DNA of 64,000 bases from DASSBQ01 sp040981125 (GCA_040981125.1 JANRMQ010000014.1:25419-89418), one strand, 5' to 3'. Shown: positions 8,036-16,452, counted from the first letter of the stretch. Numbers and translations are program-made. Notes: generated from the sequence alone by a model not told the origin.

Positions 8036-8959
8036 ATGATCGCCCATAAGGAGATCACGGAACTCATCGGCAAGACCCCGCTCGTTCGGCTTAATCGACT
8101 CAGCAAACCGGGCAGCGCGGGCATCTATGCCAAAGTGGAGTCCTATAATCCGGGCGGCAGCGTCAAGGACCGCGCCTGCCTCAATATGATCAATGAGGCC
8201 GAACGGCAAGGCAAACTCAAGCCGGGCGGAACGATTGTCGAATCAACGAGCGGAAACACCGGCATCGGCCTCGCGCTCGTCGCGGCGGTTCGCGGATATA
8301 AATTGATTCTGGTCATGCCTGAAAGCATGAGCATGGAGCGGGCGAGTCTTCTCTCTTCTTACGGAGCTCAGCTGGTTCTGACCGCCGCATGGGAGGGCAT
8401 GAAGGGCTCGATCAAGGAAGCGGAGAGCATTATTGCGCAAAACCCGTCCTATTTTATGCCGGATCAGTTCTCCAACGAGGCGAATCCGGCGATCCACCGG
8501 ACGACCACAGGACCTGAAATTCTCGAAGCCCTTGACGGAAAAGTGGATGCGTTTGTGGCGGCCGTCGGGACGGGCGGCACGATCACCGGCTGCGGCGAAA
8601 CGATTAAGGCCCGGAATCCTAAAGCCAAGGTGATCGCGGTGGAGCCGGCGGGATCTCCGGTCCTCTCCGGCGGAGAACCGGGACCGCACAAAATTCAAGG
8701 TATCGGCGCCGGGTTCATTCCCAAAGTGTTGAACCGGAAGATTCTCGATCGTGTGATTACCGTCACGGACGATGAGGCCTATCAGACAACCAAGCTGCTG
8801 GCGAAAAAGGAGGGCTTGTTGGTCGGTATCTCATCGGGCGCCAATGTGTTCGCCGCGCAAAAAGTGGCGGAGGAACTCGGCCCGGATCAAACCGTCGTGA
8901 CGATTTTGTGCGATACTGGAGAGCGCTATATCAGCATCGAGAAGTACTTCAATATTTGA
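8036..8959 (+). CDS. cysK: Cysteine synthase (O-acetylserine sulfhydrylase family)
   Basis: 307 residues of a fold-type II PLP enzyme. The PLP lysine is in GGSVKDRACL, the substrate loop is STSGNTGIGLAL, and the phosphate-binding loop is GTGGTITGCG. HKIQGIGAGFIP is typical of CysK-type enzymes. It makes cysteine from an activated serine and a sulfur source. ATG 8036 lies 2 bases after the carrier gene's stop; an in-frame GTG at 8030 overlaps that stop. Tight coupling to a ThiS-like carrier and E1 suggests a protein thiocarboxylate donor, as with mycobacterial CysO/CysM. Whether the acceptor is O-acetyl- or O-phosphoserine is not decided by what I can see. Confidence 0.88.
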   Translation: MIAHKEITELIGKTPLVRLNRLSKPGSAGIYAKVESYNPGGSVKDRACLNMINEAERQGKLKPGGTIVESTSGNTGIGLALVAAVRGYKLILVMPESMSMERASLLSSYGAQLVLTAAWEGMKGSIKEAESIIAQNPSYFMPDQFSNEANPAIHRTTTGPEILEALDGKVDAFVAAVGTGGTITGCGETIKARNPKAKVIAVEPAGSPVLSGGEPGPHKIQGIGAGFIPKVLNRKILDRVITVTDDEAYQTTKLLAKKEGLLVGISSGANVFAAQKVAEELGPDQTVVTILCDTGERYISIEKYFNI

Positions 8960-8985
8960 AACCGTATCGACACTCAAGAGGAGTA

Positions 8986-9107
8986 GGATGCTCAAAAAGA
9001 TCATCCAACGAGGCCGCAGGCAAGATTGAACCGCAGGCGTGCTCCCCTCAGGCACGTTGAGGATTCGATCTTGCCGAGAACAAAGTTGGTGATCTTTTTC
9101 AGCATCC
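8986..9107. repeat. Palindromic repeat element (MITE/REP-like)
   Basis: A 122-base imperfect palindrome. Outer arms GGATGCTCAAAAAGATCATC (8986-9005) and GTTGGTGATCTTTTTCAGCA (9085-9104) pair with few mismatches, middle arms GGCAAGATTGAA and TTCGATCTTGCC pair with one, and inner CGTGC/GCACG close the stem. It carries no gene beyond a 13-codon frame. It resembles a repeat family I recall from Nitrospira genomes, and a half copy lies at 50071-50124. It sits between a strong ribosome-binding site (AAGAGGAG, 8976-8983) and the moeB start. Confidence 0.75.
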
Positions 9108-9115
9108 GTTGACCA

Positions 9116-9937
9116 ATGGACTTTACTGAATCCCAGATAACCCGTTACAGCCGTCACATTTTGCTTCCCGAAGTCGGCGGCAAAGGTCAAAAAAAGCTTG
9201 CAAAGGGCCGCATTCTTTTGGTCGGAGCCGGCGGCTTAGGATCACCGGCCGCCTTGTATCTTGCGGCGGCGGGAATCGGGACCATCGGCCTCATCGATAG
9301 CGACGTCGTCGATCTATCCAATCTTCAGCGGCAGGTTCTGCATCATACGAGCGATGTCGGTCGCCCCAAGGTCATATCGGGAAAAGAGAAGGTGCAGGCC
9401 ATTAATCCCGACGTCCAGGTACGGCTTTATGAAGAGCGGCTCAACGCGTCGAACGCTCTCGCAATTTTCGCCGACTATGATGTCATCATCGACGGGGTGG
9501 ACAATTTTCCCGGCAAGTTCTTGATTAACGACGCCTGCTTCTTCGCCGACAAGCCGTTGGTTCATGGCGGCATTCTGCGTTTCGACGGACGGCTCACGAC
9601 GATCATCCCCAAGAAATCGGCCTGTTATCGGTGCATCTTTAAGGCCCCTCCCCCGCCGGGTCTGGTGGCCTCGTGCCAAGAAGCGGGCGTAATCGGCGTC
9701 CTGGCCGGCATTATCGGCACCCTCCAGGCCACCGAAGCGTTGAAACTGCTCCTGGGAATCGGCCGCCCGCTCACCGACCGCCTGCTTGATTTCGATGCGC
9801 GGCGCACCCATTTTCGGGAAATCAGGGTCAAAAGGAATCCTGACTGTCCCCTGTGCGGCGAGCGCCCGACGATCACCGAGTTGATCGAAGACGGCGATAT
9901 CAATCCCAGTTGTTCGATGCCGGCCCACAGTCATTAA
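9116..9937 (+). CDS. moeB: MoeB/ThiF family E1-like adenylyltransferase (copy 1)
   Basis: 273 residues. It has the N-terminal RYSRHILLPEVGGKGQKKL, nucleotide loop LLVGAGGLGSPAAL, DLSNLQRQVL, and two zinc CxxC pairs (CYRC and CPLC). Family enzymes adenylate the C-terminal glycine of ThiS/MoaD-type carriers so that sulfur can be loaded. A second copy lies at 11792, and there are also two carriers, so each may serve one. The normal ribosome-binding position is occupied by the palindromic element ending 8 bases before the ATG. Confidence 0.88.
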   Translation: MDFTESQITRYSRHILLPEVGGKGQKKLAKGRILLVGAGGLGSPAALYLAAAGIGTIGLIDSDVVDLSNLQRQVLHHTSDVGRPKVISGKEKVQAINPDVQVRLYEERLNASNALAIFADYDVIIDGVDNFPGKFLINDACFFADKPLVHGGILRFDGRLTTIIPKKSACYRCIFKAPPPPGLVASCQEAGVIGVLAGIIGTLQATEALKLLLGIGRPLTDRLLDFDARRTHFREIRVKRNPDCPLCGERPTITELIEDGDINPSCSMPAHSH

Positions 9938-9951
9938 TAGGTGGTGTTTGT

Positions 9952-11202
9952 ATGGCTAAGATGAGAGCCCTTGTATGCCGGGAGTGCGGGAAAGAATATC
10001 CCGTGAAGGCCATTCATGTGTGCGAGATGTGTTTCGGCCCTCTCGAAGTGAAGTACAACTACGACGAGATCAAGAAAAGCATCTCCAGGAAGAAGATCGA
10101 GGACGGCCCGCTGAGCATGTGGCGTTATATCGATCTGCTCCCGGTCGAAGGAAGCAGCCTGGTTGGTCCCCACGCCGGGCTGACTCCGATGGTTCGCGCC
10201 AAGAATTTAGGCGCCTACCTGGGCTTGGACGAGCTCTATATCAAGAACGACACGGTGAATCACCCCACCCTTTCGTTCAAGGACCGCGTGGTGTCCGTGG
10301 CTCTGACCAGGGCGCGCGAACTGGGATTCGAAACGGTCGCCTGCGCCTCGACAGGGAATCTCGCCAATTCGGTCGCGGCGCACGCGGCCGCATCGGGCAT
10401 GCAGTGCTATGTGTTTATCCCCGCCGATCTGGAAGCGGCGAAGGTATTGGGCAATCTCATTTACAAGCCGAATGTCGTCGAAGTCGAAGGCAACTATGAC
10501 GATGTCAATCGTCTCTGCAGCGAAATTGCGGCGGAACAGGGATGGGCTTTCGTGAATATCAACATCCGGCCGTATTATGCCGAAGGTTCCAAAACCCTGG
10601 CCTTTGAAACCGCGGAGCAATTGGGCTGGCGGAGTCCGGACCAAGTGGTCATTCCCATGGCGTCGGGCTCGCTCCTGACCAAAATCTGGAAAGGGCTGCA
10701 CGAGTTGCAGGCATTGGGACTCATCGAAAGCGTCCGCACGAAGATCAACGGCGCCCAGGCGGAAGGCTGCTCCCCGATCGCCACGGCCTATAAAGAGGGT
10801 CGGGACTTTTTCAAGCCGGTCAAGCCCAAGACGATCGCCAAATCGCTCGCAATCGGCAATCCGGCAGACGGCTATTACGCGTTGAAGGCGACGGCCGAGA
10901 GCAAGGGGGCGATGGACTCCGTTTCGGACGACGACGTCGTGGAAGGGATCAAGTTGCTGGCGCAGACCGAAGGGATCTTCGCCGAGACGGCGGGCGGCGT
11001 GACCATCGGCGTCCTCCGCAAGCTGGTGAAGCAAGGGCAGATCAAGAAGTCCGACGTGACGGTGGTCTACATCACCGGCAACGGCCTCAAGACGCAGGAG
11101 GCCGTAGTGGATGCCGTCGGCCGTCCGTTCCGCATCCAGCCGAGTCTGGTGAGTTTTCAGAAAACGTTCGCGATGGGAAAACATGGTGGTGGTGACGCAT
11201 GA
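9952..11202 (+). CDS. thrC: Threonine synthase with N-terminal zinc ribbon
   Basis: 416 residues. A CxxC...CxxC ribbon (CRECGKEYPVKAIHVCEMC, residues ~9-27) precedes a fold-type II PLP domain with the lysine in TLSFKDRVV and ACASTGNLANSVAAHA as substrate loop. Classical ThrC turns O-phosphohomoserine into threonine. ATG 9952 follows GGTGG and is preferred over an upstream frame inside moeB. It overlaps the CysO-like carrier gene by 4 bases. Such coupling raises the possibility that this or a partner enzyme uses carrier-bound sulfur for homocysteine; that is inference only. Confidence 0.85.
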   Translation: MAKMRALVCRECGKEYPVKAIHVCEMCFGPLEVKYNYDEIKKSISRKKIEDGPLSMWRYIDLLPVEGSSLVGPHAGLTPMVRAKNLGAYLGLDELYIKNDTVNHPTLSFKDRVVSVALTRARELGFETVACASTGNLANSVAAHAAASGMQCYVFIPADLEAAKVLGNLIYKPNVVEVEGNYDDVNRLCSEIAAEQGWAFVNINIRPYYAEGSKTLAFETAEQLGWRSPDQVVIPMASGSLLTKIWKGLHELQALGLIESVRTKINGAQAEGCSPIATAYKEGRDFFKPVKPKTIAKSLAIGNPADGYYALKATAESKGAMDSVSDDDVVEGIKLLAQTEGIFAETAGGVTIGVLRKLVKQGQIKKSDVTVVYITGNGLKTQEAVVDAVGRPFRIQPSLVSFQKTFAMGKHGGGDA

Positions 11203-11477
11203 TCAAGGTTCGAATTCCAACGCCCCTCCGTCCGCTGACCAAGGGGCAAGGCGAAGTTGAAGCGAAAGCGGCGAGCATTGCGGATATGATCGGCTCATTG
11301 GATGCAACTTATCCGGGCCTGAAAGATCGGCTGTGCGACGACAAGGGCGAGTTGCGCCGGTTCGTCAACATCTATGTCAATGAAGAGGACATCCGGTTCC
11401 TCCAAGGGAAGGACACCTCATTGAAGGACGGCGACGAGGTGTCGATCGTGCCCGCCATTGCGGGAGGATCACGATGA
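11199..11477 (+). CDS. cysO: CysO/MoaD-like sulfur carrier with Ser-Arg tail
   Basis: 92 residues closely resembling mycobacterial CysO. Matching segments include VRIPTPLRPLTKGQGEV, RRFVNIYVNEEDIRFLQG and VSIVPAIAGG. CysO carries sulfur as a thiocarboxylate on its terminal glycine and hands it to a cysteine synthase; the JAMM enzyme Mec then frees cysteine. Here two residues, Ser-Arg, follow Gly-Gly, so trimming is required before loading. The Gly-Gly codons read GGAGGA and double as the ribosome-binding site of the next gene. Both ends overlap their neighbours by 4 bases. Confidence 0.88.
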   Translation: MIKVRIPTPLRPLTKGQGEVEAKAASIADMIGSLDATYPGLKDRLCDDKGELRRFVNIYVNEEDIRFLQGKDTSLKDGDEVSIVPAIAGGSR

Positions 11478-11713
11478 CAAGCCTACGATTCCATATCCGG
11501 TTTCCGGAGAACAAAATCAAGGAACCGATCATTTATGAGATCGGTCATGAATACAAGGTCGTCACCAACGTCAGGCGGGCGGATGTGCGCGAGACGACGG
11601 GGTGGATGGATCTCGAACTGACCGGCGACACGGAAGAAATCGAACGGGCGATCCAGGGCATCCGCACGAAAGGCTGCGTCGTGGACCCGATCGAATTGAA
11701 CGTGGTCGAGTAA
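11474..11713 (+). CDS. NIL domain protein
   Basis: 79 residues forming a ferredoxin-like NIL domain (LRFHIRFPENKIKEPIIYEI, GWMDLELTGDTEEIERAIQG, GCVVDPIELNVVE). This domain is also found at the C-terminus of MetN methionine transporters, where it binds methionine. Standalone copies accompany sulfur-carrier and methionine biosynthesis genes. It may sense or bind a sulfur amino acid for the cluster. The ATG overlaps the carrier stop (ATGA), with GGAGGA six bases before it. Confidence 0.8.
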   Translation: MTSLRFHIRFPENKIKEPIIYEIGHEYKVVTNVRRADVRETTGWMDLELTGDTEEIERAIQGIRTKGCVVDPIELNVVE

Positions 11714-11791
11714 CACGTAGCCCGCTCTTACTGAGCGCATCCGTTCTGCGTATGTGCGCTTCACGTTTCACGAGCAACGAGAGACGAATTT

Positions 11792-12595
11792 ATGGAATTT
11801 ACCGATCAACAGATTCAACGGTACAGCCGGCATCTCATTCTCAATGAGATCGGCGGCAAGGGCCAAAAGAAACTCTCCCACGCGAAGGTGCTGATCATCG
11901 GCGCGGGTGGATTGGGTTCTCCCGCAGGGTTGTACCTTGCTGCAGCCGGTATTGGCACAATCGGGCTCGTGGACGGCGATGTCGTGGATCTCTCGAATCT
12001 TCAGCGGCAAATCCTCCACTCCACCGCGACCGTCGGCAAGCCGAAAGTGGAATCGGGCCAGCAGACTCTCACGGCGGTGAATCCCGATGTCACCATCAAG
12101 ACCTATCAGTATCACGTAGACGGCTCGAACATTCTGGGGCTGATTCAGGACTACGATATCGTCCTAGATGGATCGGATAACTTCACCACCCGCTTTCTCG
12201 TCAACGACGCCTGTTTTTTCGGGAAACGGACGTTGATCTCCGGCAGCATCTTCCGTTTTGAGGGACAGCTGACGACCATCAAGCCGCACGAAGGATTCCC
12301 CTGCTACCGATGCCTGTATCCGGAACCCCCTCCGGCGGGCTTGGTCCCGAATTGTCAGGAAGCGGGCGTGCTCGGCGTGCTCGCCGGTACGATCGGCGTG
12401 CTTCAGGCGTCGGAAGCCGTCAAGGAGATCCTGGGGATCGGAGAAACGCTGGCGGATAAACTGCTCATCTATGACGCGTTGGAAATGAAGTTCCGAAAGC
12501 TCTCGCGTCCGAAAGATCCGGACTGCCCTCTCTGCGGCAACCACCCGACCATTACCGACCTGGGCGGCGACTACCAAGTCAGCTGCGCGATCTGA
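11792..12595 (+). CDS. moeB: MoeB/ThiF family E1-like adenylyltransferase (copy 2)
   Basis: 267 residues, a close paralogue of the E1 at 9116 with the same motifs (RYSRHLILNEIGGKGQKKL, IIGAGGLGSPAGLYL, DLSNLQRQIL, CYRC, CPLC, NCQEAGVLGV). It activates a carrier C-terminus by adenylation. It is followed after one base by the JAMM protease gene, pairing activation with trimming or release. A 78-base gap without clear signals separates it from the NIL gene. Confidence 0.88.
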   Translation: MEFTDQQIQRYSRHLILNEIGGKGQKKLSHAKVLIIGAGGLGSPAGLYLAAAGIGTIGLVDGDVVDLSNLQRQILHSTATVGKPKVESGQQTLTAVNPDVTIKTYQYHVDGSNILGLIQDYDIVLDGSDNFTTRFLVNDACFFGKRTLISGSIFRFEGQLTTIKPHEGFPCYRCLYPEPPPAGLVPNCQEAGVLGVLAGTIGVLQASEAVKEILGIGETLADKLLIYDALEMKFRKLSRPKDPDCPLCGNHPTITDLGGDYQVSCAI

Positions 12596-12596
12596 C

Positions 12597-13109
12597 GTGC
12601 CGGACCTGACGATTCCCCGACACATCGTGGACGGCATGATTGCGCACGCGCGTGAATTGGCGCCGCACGAGTGCTGCGGCCTGCTGGCCGGACGGGCGAA
12701 ACAGGTGACGCACCTGTATCGCATCAGGAATATCGTCGCGATGGACGGCATCGAAAAGCAGTCGCCGTTTGATCCCGACAAGGCGGCGCACCTGGAACGG
12801 CTCTCGCCGGAAGAGCGGGCTGAAATCGCGTTTGTCATGGACATGCAGGAATTTTCGTACGCGAAGAAAGACATCCGGAAGCAAGGACTCGACTTCCAAG
12901 TCGTCTACCATTCTCATCCGAAAGATCCCGCGAGGCCTTCAGTCACCGACATCAAGATCGCGACCGATTACGAAGACATCTGGCAGCAGATCAACCTTCC
13001 CATCCCCGCCTATCTTCTCGTGTCATTGATGAACGCCGATCACCCGGATGTCCGGACTTACTGGATCAAGAACGGCCGCGTCACGACGGCCGATGTGGTC
13101 ATCGAATAG
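12597..13109 (+). CDS. mec: JAMM/MPN+ zinc metalloprotease (Mec/HcyD type)
   Basis: 170 residues with the full JAMM signature: the glutamate in LAPHECCGLLAG and the zinc ligands in VVYHSHPKDPARPSVTD (HxH...S..D). Relatives are Mec, which cleaves cysteine from CysO in mycobacteria, and HcyD/QbsD, which trim carrier C-termini to expose Gly-Gly. Both carriers in this cluster have extra residues after Gly-Gly, so trimming is the expected job, with product release also possible. The start is GTG one base after the E1 stop. Confidence 0.88.
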   Translation: MPDLTIPRHIVDGMIAHARELAPHECCGLLAGRAKQVTHLYRIRNIVAMDGIEKQSPFDPDKAAHLERLSPEERAEIAFVMDMQEFSYAKKDIRKQGLDFQVVYHSHPKDPARPSVTDIKIATDYEDIWQQINLPIPAYLLVSLMNADHPDVRTYWIKNGRVTTADVVIE

Positions 13110-13201
13110 ACCCGCTGTCCGTCCTCGCAGAAACCCTCTACCAATCATGCACGGACGGTGCCATAATGCGCCGTCACCCTCAACCATAAGGGAGTGTGCA
13201 C

Positions 13202-13531
13202 ATGAGACCGTTTATCGCCGCCGCGTTTATCGCCCTCATGTTCTTCATGGTTTGCGCACCACTTCATGTTTCAGCCGAGGAAAAAGCCTACTACAGTCCG
13301 GTCATCTATGTGGACAAGGAAAATAGCCGGATTTTGATCTCCACGTTGGGATCGGTCTTTTGGGTGGATGTTCCGGACGCAGCCAAACCCCATCTGGACA
13401 CATTACCGGTGTCCGGGTTGGCGGATTTTGTGGTGGAAATGAGGCCGGGACAAGCGCCCCTGTTGAAAACGTGGAAGTTCGCCTCGGGGGAGACGTCCTG
13501 CAAATATTTCGACGGACAGACCTGCAAGTAA
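13202..13531 (+). CDS. Small exported hypothetical protein
   Basis: 109 residues with a clear signal peptide (MRPFIAAAFIALMFFMVCAP, cleavage near VSA-EE). The mature part has two Cys (CKYFDGQTCK) at the C-terminus that could form a disulfide. AAGGGAG lies upstream of ATG 13202; an in-frame GTG at 13196 is less likely. No family is recognised; location is periplasmic. Confidence 0.65.
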   Translation: MRPFIAAAFIALMFFMVCAPLHVSAEEKAYYSPVIYVDKENSRILISTLGSVFWVDVPDAAKPHLDTLPVSGLADFVVEMRPGQAPLLKTWKFASGETSCKYFDGQTCK

Positions 13532-13566
13532 CCGCGTTCGGCACGCCGAGCGGCGCGAAGAGACCG

Positions 13567-13773
13567 TTATTCCGAGCTTCCCAGCATGTCGTCGATCAGC
13601 GGACGATTGATGTCGAGACATCCGGGACAGATCACGTCGAACAGGGTCTCGTAGTCCGCCACGAAGTTGCGATGATCGACGATTTTGTCGTGCATGACTT
13701 CGTCATAGCAGGTGTCGCAGAGCATCATGAGCCCGCGCATGACCGATATCGTTCGCCGCCCCGTGCTTCCCAT
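13567..13773 (-). CDS. Small zinc-ribbon protein (68 aa)
   Basis: This short protein has two CxxC pairs (CDTC and CPGC) spaced about 30 residues apart, which suggests a bound zinc. GGGAG sits 7 bases before the ATG at 13773 (MGSTGRRTISV), which I prefer over an in-frame start at 13854. Eleven bases separate it from the upstream small zinc protein, so the pair is co-transcribed. Function is unknown. Confidence 0.6.
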   Translation of the reverse strand: MGSTGRRTISVMRGLMMLCDTCYDEVMHDKIVDHRNFVADYETLFDVICPGCLDINRPLIDDMLGSSE

Positions 13774-13784
13774 GGCTTCGCTCC

Positions 13785-13979
13785 CTAGACCGACCCTTTT
13801 TGGCGCGCGATCCAAAAATCTTCGCGCTCGAGTTCGACTCCGCAAGCCGGACATTCATAGGGCCGGTCTTCCGGGGGCAGCATAAGCTCATTCCGATCGA
13901 TCCGCCCCCTGCAAACATGATAGAAGCGCCCCCTCGCATCCTCGGAGTCCAAGGGGTCGTTTTCATATACCAACACCAT
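13785..13979 (-). CDS. Small Cys-rich protein (64 aa)
   Basis: 64 residues with FYHVCRGRID and ECPACGVELE, giving a likely His/Cys zinc site. It is acidic and has no signal. It is followed directly by a second small CxxC protein on the same strand. Function is not recognisable from sequence. Confidence 0.55.
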   Translation of the reverse strand: MVLVYENDPLDSEDARGRFYHVCRGRIDRNELMLPPEDRPYECPACGVELEREDFWIARQKGSV

Positions 13980-14065
13980 CGTGCCGCCTCTCCTATTGTC
14001 GCCGACCGATCGATGGCGCGCAATCCGTCATGACGACGAGTCCCTGTTGAGCCGGCCGGATCGGC

Positions 14066-15790
14066 TTAGATCTCGAATTGAGCTTCATACAATCCGGCAT
14101 AGAGCCCGCCGTCGCGCATGAGCTGCTCGTGCGCGCCTTCTTCCACAATACGTCCCTTTTCGACGACGATGATCCGATCGACATCATGCAGTGTAGCAAG
14201 CCGGTGCGCGATAATGAAAGTCGTTCGTCCTTCCGTCAGTTCATGGACCGCCTCGCGAATCTTCTGCTCATTTTCCGTGTCAATGTTCGAAGTCGCTTCA
14301 TCAAAAATGACAATCGGCGGATCCTTGAGCAGCACGCGGGCGATCGACAGGCGCTGCTTTTGACCGACGGACAATTTCACGCCCCGTTCCCCGATCCACG
14401 TATCATAGCCCTCGGGAAGATCAATGATGAAGTCATGCGCGCGCGCGGCCCGCGCGGCCGCTTCGATCCGGGTCTGATCGGCGCCCCGATCGCTGTAGAT
14501 GATATTCTCCTTCACGGTGCCGTTGAACAGGAACGGTTCCTGCTGCACCAGGCCGATCCGGCTCCTGAGAAAGCTCAATGGAAGATCACGCACGTCGTGG
14601 CCGTCGATCAAGAGCTGCCCCGACCGGACATCGTAAAAGCGGAGCAAGAGCTTTAACAGAGAGCTCTTTCCCGCTCCGCTCGGGCCCACCAGGGCGATCC
14701 GCTCACCGGCCCGGACCGCCAAATTGATATCGGACAGCACCGCCGTTTCGTCGCGGTACCCGAAGGACACCCCGCGAAACTCCACGGCGCCTCGTAGCGG
14801 CTCGGCGGGAACAGCCGCGCCCGGATGGTCCTGCACATCGGGGGTCGCGTCGAGAATTTCGAACACGCGCTCGCTGGCGGCCAGGGCGTGCTGCAGCATG
14901 TGATTGACCGAATGGATCTGATTGATCGGCGTATAGAACAACGTCAAATACGAAAGAAACATGACAAGTTCTCCGACGCTCAACTGTCCGGACAGCACCT
15001 CTCCCGCTCCATACCAGACGATCAAGAGCGTACCGACGCTGCCCACAAAGACCATGCCGGGCCAATAGACCGACCACAGAAACATCGCGCGAAGATTGCT
15101 CGCGCTGTAATCCTGGCTGAGCCGGGCAAACCGCTCCCGTTCATAATCATGCTGGCCGAATCCGATCGTCTCTTTGATGCCCGAGAGCGCGTCCTGAAGA
15201 TAGGCGTTCAGGCTCGCCCCGCTTTGCCTGATGTCGTGGTAGTAGCCGTGCACGCGCCTGGTGAACCAGGACGCGGAGAGAATAAGCACCGGGATCGGCA
15301 CCATCGAGAGCAGCGCCAATTTCCAATTGAGAAGAAACAGCATTACGGTGATTCCGGCCAAGGTCAACAAAGCCGTGAGCAACCCTTCGAGCCCATCTAC
15401 GAAAATGCGCTCCACGTGCTCCGTGTCGCTCGTGACACGGCTCATGATTTCTCCGGTCGAGCGGTTTTCAAAATAGCTGAGCGATAATCGCTGCAGAGCG
15501 CCGAAGACTTGCGTCCTGAGCGTATGGACCGCTTTTTGTTCCAACGCATTATTGAACCGCACGCGCAGGCTGGTGCAGATATTTCGCAGCAGGTACGCGG
15601 CAAAGAGCGCAGCCAGGACCCACCACAGCAACTCCGGCCGCTTGGCTTCGATGACGTCATCAATGACGATCTTCAACAAATAGGGAGGGACCAATTCCAG
15701 CGCGGTCGCGAGCCCGGCGAATGAGAAGGTCAACGCCGCGAGCCCGCGAAACGGCTTGAGATAGGACAGTACGCGAAGAAGGGATGTCAC
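14066..15790 (-). CDS. ABC exporter, fused permease and ATPase (MsbA-like)
   Basis: 574 residues. Six membrane helices occupy residues ~1-310. The ATPase domain has Walker A GPSGAGKSS, signature LSVGQKQRLSIARV, Walker B PPIVIFDEATS and H-loop IIAHRL. Type IV exporters of this half-size class dimerise and export lipids, peptides or drugs. The substrate cannot be inferred; no partner gene is adjacent, with def just upstream on the same strand. Confidence 0.9.
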   Translation of the reverse strand: MTSLLRVLSYLKPFRGLAALTFSFAGLATALELVPPYLLKIVIDDVIEAKRPELLWWVLAALFAAYLLRNICTSLRVRFNNALEQKAVHTLRTQVFGALQRLSLSYFENRSTGEIMSRVTSDTEHVERIFVDGLEGLLTALLTLAGITVMLFLLNWKLALLSMVPIPVLILSASWFTRRVHGYYHDIRQSGASLNAYLQDALSGIKETIGFGQHDYERERFARLSQDYSASNLRAMFLWSVYWPGMVFVGSVGTLLIVWYGAGEVLSGQLSVGELVMFLSYLTLFYTPINQIHSVNHMLQHALAASERVFEILDATPDVQDHPGAAVPAEPLRGAVEFRGVSFGYRDETAVLSDINLAVRAGERIALVGPSGAGKSSLLKLLLRFYDVRSGQLLIDGHDVRDLPLSFLRSRIGLVQQEPFLFNGTVKENIIYSDRGADQTRIEAAARAARAHDFIIDLPEGYDTWIGERGVKLSVGQKQRLSIARVLLKDPPIVIFDEATSNIDTENEQKIREAVHELTEGRTTFIIAHRLATLHDVDRIIVVEKGRIVEEGAHEQLMRDGGLYAGLYEAQFEI

Positions 15791-15814
15791 TGGAAACCGG
15801 TGAGAACCGTCAAT

Positions 15815-16345
15815 TTAGATCACGCTGGCCGGTTGCTTCTGCCAGAATTTTTCAAATTCTTCCAAGTGGGTCAAGGTGGACAAATCCGTCATGCGATCGA
15901 GAAACACCTTTCCGATCAAATGATCGACTTCATGCTGGATGCACACGGCATAGAGGCCGGTCGCCTCAAGATCCACCGGCTTCCCGTCGCGATCCAACGC
16001 TTGGACGCGCACCAGCGAGGGACGCGTGACCTTTCCACGCAAGCCGTCCACGCTGAGACAGCCTTCCCAGGATTCGACTTGCTCGGGCCCATAGAACACG
16101 ATCGTGGGATTGATAAGGACCGTGGCCGGAAACCCACCCTCGCCGGGACAATCCATCACCACCAATTGCTGCGAACGCGCGACTTGGGGAGCCGCCAGGC
16201 CGATCCCCGGCTCGTCATACATCGTTTCAAACATATCGTCGATCACCTGCTGGAACGCCGGTTTGCGGATCTCGGCCGGATCGACGGGCAGCGCACGCTG
16301 CCGGAGAAGCGGATGCCCGAGCTTAATGACCTTTAAGAGCGCCAC
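15815..16345 (-). CDS. def: Peptide deformylase
   Basis: 176 residues with all three metal-site motifs: GIGLAAPQV, EGCLSV and QHEVDHL. The enzyme removes the formyl group from the initiator methionine of new proteins, using Fe2+ or Zn2+ held by the Cys and the two His. Length is normal. No fmt gene is adjacent. It reads in the same direction as the ABC exporter downstream. Confidence 0.95.
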   Translation of the reverse strand: MALLKVIKLGHPLLRQRALPVDPAEIRKPAFQQVIDDMFETMYDEPGIGLAAPQVARSQQLVVMDCPGEGGFPATVLINPTIVFYGPEQVESWEGCLSVDGLRGKVTRPSLVRVQALDRDGKPVDLEATGLYAVCIQHEVDHLIGKVFLDRMTDLSTLTHLEEFEKFWQKQPASVI

Positions 16346-16452
16346 TGATATCCTCGATCAAAGTGTGAGTCCATCGTTTCCTCATGCTTGTGTATCTAAC
16401 ACACCGTTTCAACCGGTCGCAAGGATGCGGCGCCGGCTTCAGTCATGCCGCA

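Noticed and set aside
8988..9029. 13-codon frame inside the palindromic element
   Set aside because: It follows a good ribosome-binding site, but the sequence is the element's arm and the peptide has no features. A leader-peptide role cannot be excluded but is unsupported.
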